Origin: Deltaproteobacteria bacterium
GTDB taxonomy: Bacteria; Desulfobacterota; Desulfobulbia; Desulfobulbales; Desulfobulbaceae
Direction of reading: 5' to 3'
Assembly: GCA_013151365.1 (NCBI GenBank)
Contig: JAADIK010000189.1
Coordinates: forward strand, 1 to 9,354
Length of the DNA stretch: 9,354 bases
Shown: positions 5,526-9,354 of the stretch, in pieces
Layout: each line of letters opens with the position of its first letter
Position numbering within the stretch: position 1 is the first letter of the stretch
Position numbers and translations under genes: made by a program
The notes under the pieces: model-generated
Told to the model about the DNA's origin: nothing
The model's input: the letters and a program-made list of their open reading frames with translations, nothing else
Databases searched by the model: none

Positions 5526-7871
5526 ATGAACACTGTTCTCCTCGATTTGATCGGCAATACCCCGATGGTCCCCGTCTCCCGGATTAATCCGGTGGCCGGG
5601 GTCGTCATTATGGCGAAGCTGGAGTCTTTCAATCCCGGGGGCTCGGTCAAGGATCGGATTGCCCTGTCAATGATCGAAGCGGGAGAGAAGAGCGGCGAGC
5701 TGAATAAGGATAAGATTGTCCTGGAGGCAACCAGCGGCAATACCGGCATTGGCCTGGCAATGGTCTGCGCCGCCAGGGGATATCGCTGTCAGCTGGTCAT
5801 GCCGGAATCGGCAAGCGTGGAGCGCCGGCAGATCATGCAGGCCTATGGCGCGGAAATTACCCTGACCCCGGCAAAACGCAGTACCGACGGTGCCATTGAA
5901 AAAGCCTATGCCATGGGTCGTGAGCATCCCGAGCTGTACTTCATGACCGATCAGTTCAACAGCGAGGCCAACTGGCAGGCCCATTACCGGCAAACAGGGC
6001 CGGAGATCTGGCGGCAGACGGAAGGGAAGGTTACTGACGTGATTGCCACCATGGGGACGTCAGGCACGGCCATGGGGCTCAGTAAGTGGTTTGCAAAATA
6101 TCATCCGGACGTTCGCGTCACGGCGGTTGAGCCGTATTACGACCATAAGATCCAGGGACTCAAGAACATGAAGGAGTCCTATAAACCAGGTATTTTTGAC
6201 AAGTCCCTGCCCTATAAAATTGTCAATGTCGGCGACGAAGACGCCTTCGGCACCGCCCGTCTGCTGGCGAAAAAGGAGGGGATCTTTGCCGGTATGAGTT
6301 CCGGCGCGGCCATGTTCGCCGCCCTCCGCCTGGCCCGCGAAATCGGGCAGGGATTCATTGTCACCATCCTGCCTGACGGCGGTGAGCGGTACCTGAGCAC
6401 CTCGCTTTTTGTCCCGCAGGCAAAACAGGAGCCGGCCGCGCCGCGGCTGCACTTTTATAATACCATGAGCAGGAAGAAGGAGGAGTTCCGGCCTATTCAT
6501 AAGAAGCGGGCCACTTTCTACGCCTGTGGACCGACGGTCTATGAGTCCCCGAATGTGGCGCATTGCCGAAGATTCGTGGTTGCCGACCTGCTGGCCCGTT
6601 CCCTGGAGTACAATGGTTTTGCCGTCGAGTCCTATATGAATTTTACCGATCTTGACGACAATACCATCGCCGGGGCCGACAAGGCCGGTCTGCCGCTCCG
6701 GGAGTTTACCGGAAAATATGTCAACGAGTTCATGGCGGCGGCCCGCGAACTCGGGGTCAGAAAGGCCACGGGCTATCCGCTGGCCTCGGAGCATGTCGGG
6801 GATATGATCGACATTGCCCGCGAGTTGCTTGACAAGGGATATGCCTATGTCAAGCATGGGTCGATCTATTTCGATATTTCCAAGTTCAAGCGCTATGGCC
6901 GGCTGTCCGGCGTCGATTTAAGCAAGATCCGCACGGGCAAGACGGTTGATCTCGATGACTATGAAAAAGACAATCCCCGGGATTTTACCCTGCTGAAACG
7001 CACTACCCTTGACGAGCTGAAAAGGGGCATTTTTTATGAAACCGACTGGGGCAATGTCCGGCCCGGCTGGCATATCGAATGTTCGGCCATGTCCATCCAC
7101 TATCTCGGGGAGACCTTCGATATTCACCTTGCCAGCCAGAACCTGATGTTTCCGCATCATGAAAATGAGATTGCCATTGCCGAGGCCCTGACCGGCAAGC
7201 CCCTGGCCAATTATTGGCTGCATTCCGGACTGCTGTTGCGGGACGGCCGCAAAATGTCCGCCGACAACGGCAACGTGGTGACCATGCAGGATGTGCTGGA
7301 CCGGGGCTATTCCGGCCGCGAGCTCCGCTTTATGTTTCTGGTCGTCCATTACCGGAAACCCCTGCATTTCTCATTCAAACGGCTGGATTCGGCGCGCCGG
7401 ACCCTGATGCGTATTGATGAATTCAGCAGAAAATTGCTGTGCCTGCCCCCGGACCTCCCGCATCCCGATGTGGCACTCCTGGTCGCCACCCTTGAAAAGG
7501 AGTTTTTCGCCGCCCTGGGGGATGATTTCAACATGTCCGGCGCGGTCGGGGCGTTGTTCGATTTTATTAAAAAGACCAACCCGATTCTGCAGGCTGGCAA
7601 TCTTGACCGGCGGCAGAAAAACGAGGTGCTGGAGGTGCTGCGCAAGGTCAATTCGGTCCTGGGGATCATTCGGCTGGAACGGTGTCCGCTGGCCCCGGAA
7701 ATTGACCAGCTGATCCGGCAGCGGGAGCGAGCCCGCCAGCTCAAGGACTGGACCGCGGCCGACAGCGTCAGGGCGGAGCTGTTAAAGAAGGGCATTGCCG
7801 TGTGTGATACAGCTTCCGGGCCGATCTGGGAAAGGAGTTTTGAGCCGGGAGGGCAGGGGAATGGGCGTTGA
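5526..7871 (+). CDS. Fusion protein: cysteine synthase (CysM/CysK type) + cysteinyl-tRNA synthetase-like
   Basis: One frame of 781 residues encodes two complete enzymes. Residues 1 to about 300 are a PLP-dependent cysteine synthase: Lys42 in SVKDR should form the Schiff base, TSGNTG (69-74) is the substrate loop, GTSGT (177-181) grips the PLP phosphate, and SSGAA (258-262) and PDGGERYLS (283-291) follow. KIQGLKNM...PGIFD at 208-225 is closer to CysM than CysK. From about 308 a full-length class I CysRS begins. Its zinc ligands are all present: Cys334, Cys519, His544, Glu548, plus Trp515. The DALR-like region and C-terminal domain (DWTAADSVRAELLKKGI at 741-757) are intact. HIGH, however, is NVAH (343-346), GGGSD is LASQN (535-539), KMSKS is KMSAD (576-580) and KIIK is NTIA (379-382). 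tRNA charging is therefore uncertain. The ATG at 5526 precedes the conserved start; AAGGG lies about 11 bases upstream. Confidence 0.93.
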   Translation: MNTVLLDLIGNTPMVPVSRINPVAGVVIMAKLESFNPGGSVKDRIALSMIEAGEKSGELNKDKIVLEATSGNTGIGLAMVCAARGYRCQLVMPESASVERRQIMQAYGAEITLTPAKRSTDGAIEKAYAMGREHPELYFMTDQFNSEANWQAHYRQTGPEIWRQTEGKVTDVIATMGTSGTAMGLSKWFAKYHPDVRVTAVEPYYDHKIQGLKNMKESYKPGIFDKSLPYKIVNVGDEDAFGTARLLAKKEGIFAGMSSGAAMFAALRLAREIGQGFIVTILPDGGERYLSTSLFVPQAKQEPAAPRLHFYNTMSRKKEEFRPIHKKRATFYACGPTVYESPNVAHCRRFVVADLLARSLEYNGFAVESYMNFTDLDDNTIAGADKAGLPLREFTGKYVNEFMAAARELGVRKATGYPLASEHVGDMIDIARELLDKGYAYVKHGSIYFDISKFKRYGRLSGVDLSKIRTGKTVDLDDYEKDNPRDFTLLKRTTLDELKRGIFYETDWGNVRPGWHIECSAMSIHYLGETFDIHLASQNLMFPHHENEIAIAEALTGKPLANYWLHSGLLLRDGRKMSADNGNVVTMQDVLDRGYSGRELRFMFLVVHYRKPLHFSFKRLDSARRTLMRIDEFSRKLLCLPPDLPHPDVALLVATLEKEFFAALGDDFNMSGAVGALFDFIKKTNPILQAGNLDRRQKNEVLEVLRKVNSVLGIIRLERCPLAPEIDQLIRQRERARQLKDWTAADSVRAELLKKGIAVCDTASGPIWERSFEPGGQGNGR

Positions 7872-7896
7872 TTTTCGCAGCCGTTTCCGTTACAGT
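7868..7896 (+). promoter_or_regulatory. Possible sigma-70-type promoter for the tRNA
   Basis: TTGATT at 7868-7873 and TACAGT at 7891-7896 are separated by 17 bases. Each matches four of six consensus positions. It overlaps the stop codon of the fusion gene and would give a leader of roughly 55 bases before the tRNA. The tRNA could instead be read through from upstream. Confidence 0.3.
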
Positions 7897-7958
7897 GCGC
7901 TTCCTTTAATGCGTGTCGGTCCCGGACCCGTCTTCGGATGGTCATCAATTCAGCTCAT

Positions 7959-8035
7959 GCGCCAGTAGCTCAGTCGGACAGAGCAGGAGCCTTCTAAGCT
8001 CAAGGTCGGGGGTTCAAATCCCTCCTGGCGCACCA
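7959..8035 (+). tRNA. tRNA-Arg (anticodon UCU)
   Basis: The 77-base gene folds into a complete cloverleaf and encodes its own CCA end. The acceptor stem GCGCCAG/CTGGCGC is perfect over 7 bp. The D arm is GCTC/GAGC with a 9-base loop. The anticodon arm is GGAGC-CTTCTAA-GCTCA, placing TCT at positions 34-36. The variable loop is AGGTC. The T arm is GGGGG-TTCAAAT-CCCTC with one G-T wobble. The first anticodon-stem pair is a G27-A43 mismatch. It reads AGA and probably AGG arginine codons. It stands alone between the fusion gene and the HIT gene. Confidence 0.97.
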
Positions 8036-8045
8036 GTCAATCTCA

Positions 8046-8078
8046 GGCACCGGGCCCGTGCCGGGCCCGGTGCCTTTT
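8046..8078 (+). terminator. Rho-independent terminator after tRNA-Arg
   Basis: A perfect 13-bp GC-rich stem, GGCACCGGGCCCG at 8046-8058 and its complement at 8062-8074, has a 3-base TGC loop and is followed by TTTT at 8075-8078. It begins 10 bases after the tRNA CCA end. The T tract is short but the stem is very stable. The other strand has AAAA before the stem and no T run after it, so it should act only on plus-strand transcription. Confidence 0.85.
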
Positions 8079-8133
8079 GTAAATTCAGAACGGTTCTGCG
8101 GGTTCGTGATCAGGCCGGCCCGCGCGGGATAGG

Positions 8134-8475
8134 TCAGCCCGGCGGCCAGGACATGTTTCGTCCGCCCAGGATGTGCACGTGAAGATGGAAAACCGTCTGG
8201 CCCGCCTGCTCTCCGTTGTTCAAGACGGCGCGGAATTGGTCGATTCCCTCCTGTTTGGCGATCTCGCAGCCGATCCGCATGATCCTGCCCATCAGTTGTT
8301 CGTCCTCTGCGGCCAGGGTCGCGGGGCTGTTGACATGTTTTTTGGGAATGACCAGGAAGTGGACGGGAGCCTGGGGCGCGATGTCCCGGAAGACAAGAAT
8401 TTCATCGTCTTCGTACAGTTTGTCCACCGGGATTTCTCCCCGGACGATTTTGCAGAACAGGCAGTTGTCCGACAT
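8134..8475 (-). CDS. HIT-family protein (Hint/PKCI type purine nucleotide hydrolase)
   Basis: This 113-residue protein is a full-length member of the histidine triad family. The triad HLHVH is at residues 97-101; the middle His is the nucleophile that is transiently nucleotidylated in this family. The N-terminus MSDNCLFCKIVRGEIP carries the CxxC typical of bacterial Hint proteins, followed by VFRDIAP, HFLVIPKKH at 39-47 and VLNNGEQAGQTVFH at 84-97. It ends GGRNMSWPPG. Hint enzymes are cytoplasmic dimers that hydrolyse adenosine phosphoramidates and aminoacyl-adenylates such as those released by aminoacyl-tRNA synthetases. The neighbouring synthetase-like gene is therefore suggestive, though they are on opposite strands. 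The ATG at 8475 is chosen over an upstream start because a strong GGGAGGG site sits 7 bases before it. Transcribed divergently from the helicase gene. Confidence 0.95.
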   Translation of the reverse strand: MSDNCLFCKIVRGEIPVDKLYEDDEILVFRDIAPQAPVHFLVIPKKHVNSPATLAAEDEQLMGRIMRIGCEIAKQEGIDQFRAVLNNGEQAGQTVFHLHVHILGGRNMSWPPG

Positions 8476-8482
8476 GATTTTT

Positions 8483-8489
8483 CCCTCCC
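8483..8489 (-). promoter_or_regulatory. Ribosome binding site of the HIT gene
   Basis: GGGAGGG on the minus strand lies 7 bases before the ATG at 8475. It is the best Shine-Dalgarno sequence in the window and decides this start over the in-frame one further upstream, which would place the site inside the coding region. Confidence 0.75.
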
Positions 8490-8545
8490 TGATTTTTTTT
8501 AATTTCATTCGTTTTCAGGCCATGTGAATACGGCATAAGATGATC

Positions 8546-9354
8546 ATGAGCGTAGCAAAAAGTTCAGAACAGGGCAAGGCCGGAGTTCCCCCGCGCTTAA
8601 CCGTAAACACCGAGGCCTGTCTCGAAGGGGCGCCGGAGAAGCTGAAGGCCGCCATCCGGCAGAATCTGACCATCGTCAACCCCAAGTACCAGGCGGCCAG
8701 GCGATACAGCCGCTGGGTCGGCAAACAGCTCAAGCCCCGGCTCTATTTTTTTCGCGAGTCCGGTTCGCGGCTGTTTTTCCCGCGCGGCTTCGCGAACCAG
8801 GCCGTTCAGCTTTGCCGGCAGCTGACCGGTGCCGCCCCGGAACTGGTTGACGAGCGCCGGCGTCTTGACGAGATCGACCTCGCGTTCCGGGGGGATCTGC
8901 GGCCCTATCAGCAGGAAGCCGTGGCAGCGGTACTCCGGCACTCTTTCGGGGTGCTGGAGGCGGGCACTGGTTCGGGCAAAACGGTCATGGCCCTCAAGGT
9001 GCTGGCCGAGCGGCGGCAGCCGACCCTGGTCATTGTGCACACCAAGGAACTGCTGCACCAGTGGCGGGAGCGGATCGGCGAATTCCTGGGGATTGAAGCC
9101 GGGCAGGCCGGTGACGGTCGTTTCGATATCCAGCCGGTTACCGTGGCTATTGTCAATACGGCCCGTAAACACCTGGACAGCCTGCCGCCGCAATTCGGCC
9201 AGCTCATCGTCGACGAATGTCACCGGGTCCCGGCCAGTCTGTTTACGGACGTGGTCAGCGGCTTTGACTGTTATTACATGCTCGGTCTTTCCGCTACGGC
9301 CTTCCGCCGGGAAGACGGAATGACCCAGCTTATCTATACTTGTATGGGTGACCG
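8546..9354 (+). CDS. SF2 DEAH-type helicase, SSL2/UvsW/XPB-like, N-terminal part (runs off right edge)
   Basis: The frame is open from ATG 8546 to the window end, giving 269 residues. ATG 8540, two codons earlier in frame, is an alternative start; neither has a clear Shine-Dalgarno. Residues 1 to about 112 form an N-terminal region with no motif I recognise, including NPKYQAARRYSRW and RLFFPRGF; similar extensions precede the helicase core in some SSL2-type proteins. The RecA1 core begins at about 117 with LRPYQQEAV. The Walker A is GTGSGKT at 140-146, TKELLHQWRERI (motif Ia region) follows at 167-178, DECH is at 223-226 and the SAT of motif III is at 249-251. The family (COG1061 type) includes UvsW and XPB, ATP-driven translocases of DNA repair and recombination. 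RecA2 lies beyond the window. Its role here is inferred from family only. Confidence 0.88.
   Translation, partial: MSVAKSSEQGKAGVPPRLTVNTEACLEGAPEKLKAAIRQNLTIVNPKYQAARRYSRWVGKQLKPRLYFFRESGSRLFFPRGFANQAVQLCRQLTGAAPELVDERRRLDEIDLAFRGDLRPYQQEAVAAVLRHSFGVLEAGTGSGKTVMALKVLAERRQPTLVIVHTKELLHQWRERIGEFLGIEAGQAGDGRFDIQPVTVAIVNTARKHLDSLPPQFGQLIVDECHRVPASLFTDVVSGFDCYYMLGLSATAFRREDGMTQLIYTCMGD

Noticed and set aside
6060..6857. 265-codon open frame on the minus strand
   Set aside because: It is antisense to strongly conserved parts of the cysteine synthase and CysRS domains and is a by-product of GC-rich codon use.
7349..7948. 199-codon open frame on the minus strand
   Set aside because: It is antisense to the CysRS C-terminal domain, low in complexity with many Ser and Arg residues, and without family motifs.
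8173..8527. Two plus-strand open frames across the HIT gene
   Set aside because: They are the reverse of a clear HIT protein with its histidine triad and strong ribosome binding site.
8597..9223. 208-codon minus-strand open frame
   Set aside because: It is antisense to the helicase gene, whose Walker A, DECH and SAT motifs fix the real frame on the plus strand.

Overview
The window has two parts that look unlike each other. From 1 to about 4990 it carries surface-polysaccharide genes and some accessory genes of rather AT-rich composition. From about 4990 to the right edge it carries GC-richer housekeeping genes and a tRNA. The organism looks like a Gram-negative anaerobe, possibly of the Desulfobacterota. 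That is an inference from gene content and codon style only and is weak.

Left part. The 3' end of a GT4 glycosyltransferase gene (+) runs in from the left edge. It converges on a two-gene minus-strand unit: a complete GT4 glycosyltransferase (2646 to 1537) and, 4 bases after its stop, a five-bladed beta-propeller protein (1532 to 615) resembling the N-terminal domain of glucosamine inositolphosphorylceramide transferase. About 250 bases without a recognisable gene follow. Next comes a plus-strand membrane protein with an N-terminal anchor, a probable extracytoplasmic beta-sandwich and a VanZ-like C-terminus. Its start codon is unclear. A small HAD hydrolase of the BT0820 type lies on the minus strand. 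Together these suggest the flank of an exopolysaccharide or capsule locus.

Right part. A DciA/DUF721 protein (+) is followed after 40 bases by the standout gene of the window, a 781-residue fusion of a PLP-dependent cysteine synthase (CysM/CysK type) to a whole cysteinyl-tRNA synthetase. The synthase half has all its signature motifs. The synthetase half keeps its zinc/cysteine site and C-terminal RNA-binding region. However, the HIGH, GGGSD and KMSKS activation motifs and the KIIK motif are altered. This makes it a candidate for a cysteine-binding or cysteine-transferring enzyme that is not an ordinary aminoacyl-tRNA synthetase. Next come tRNA-Arg(UCU), a perfect 13-bp terminator hairpin, a HIT (Hint/PKCI) protein on the minus strand, and the divergently transcribed 5' part of an SSL2/UvsW-type DEAH helicase that runs off the right edge.

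No CRISPR array, insertion sequence, rRNA or attachment site was seen. All family calls rest on motifs recognised by eye; no database search was run.
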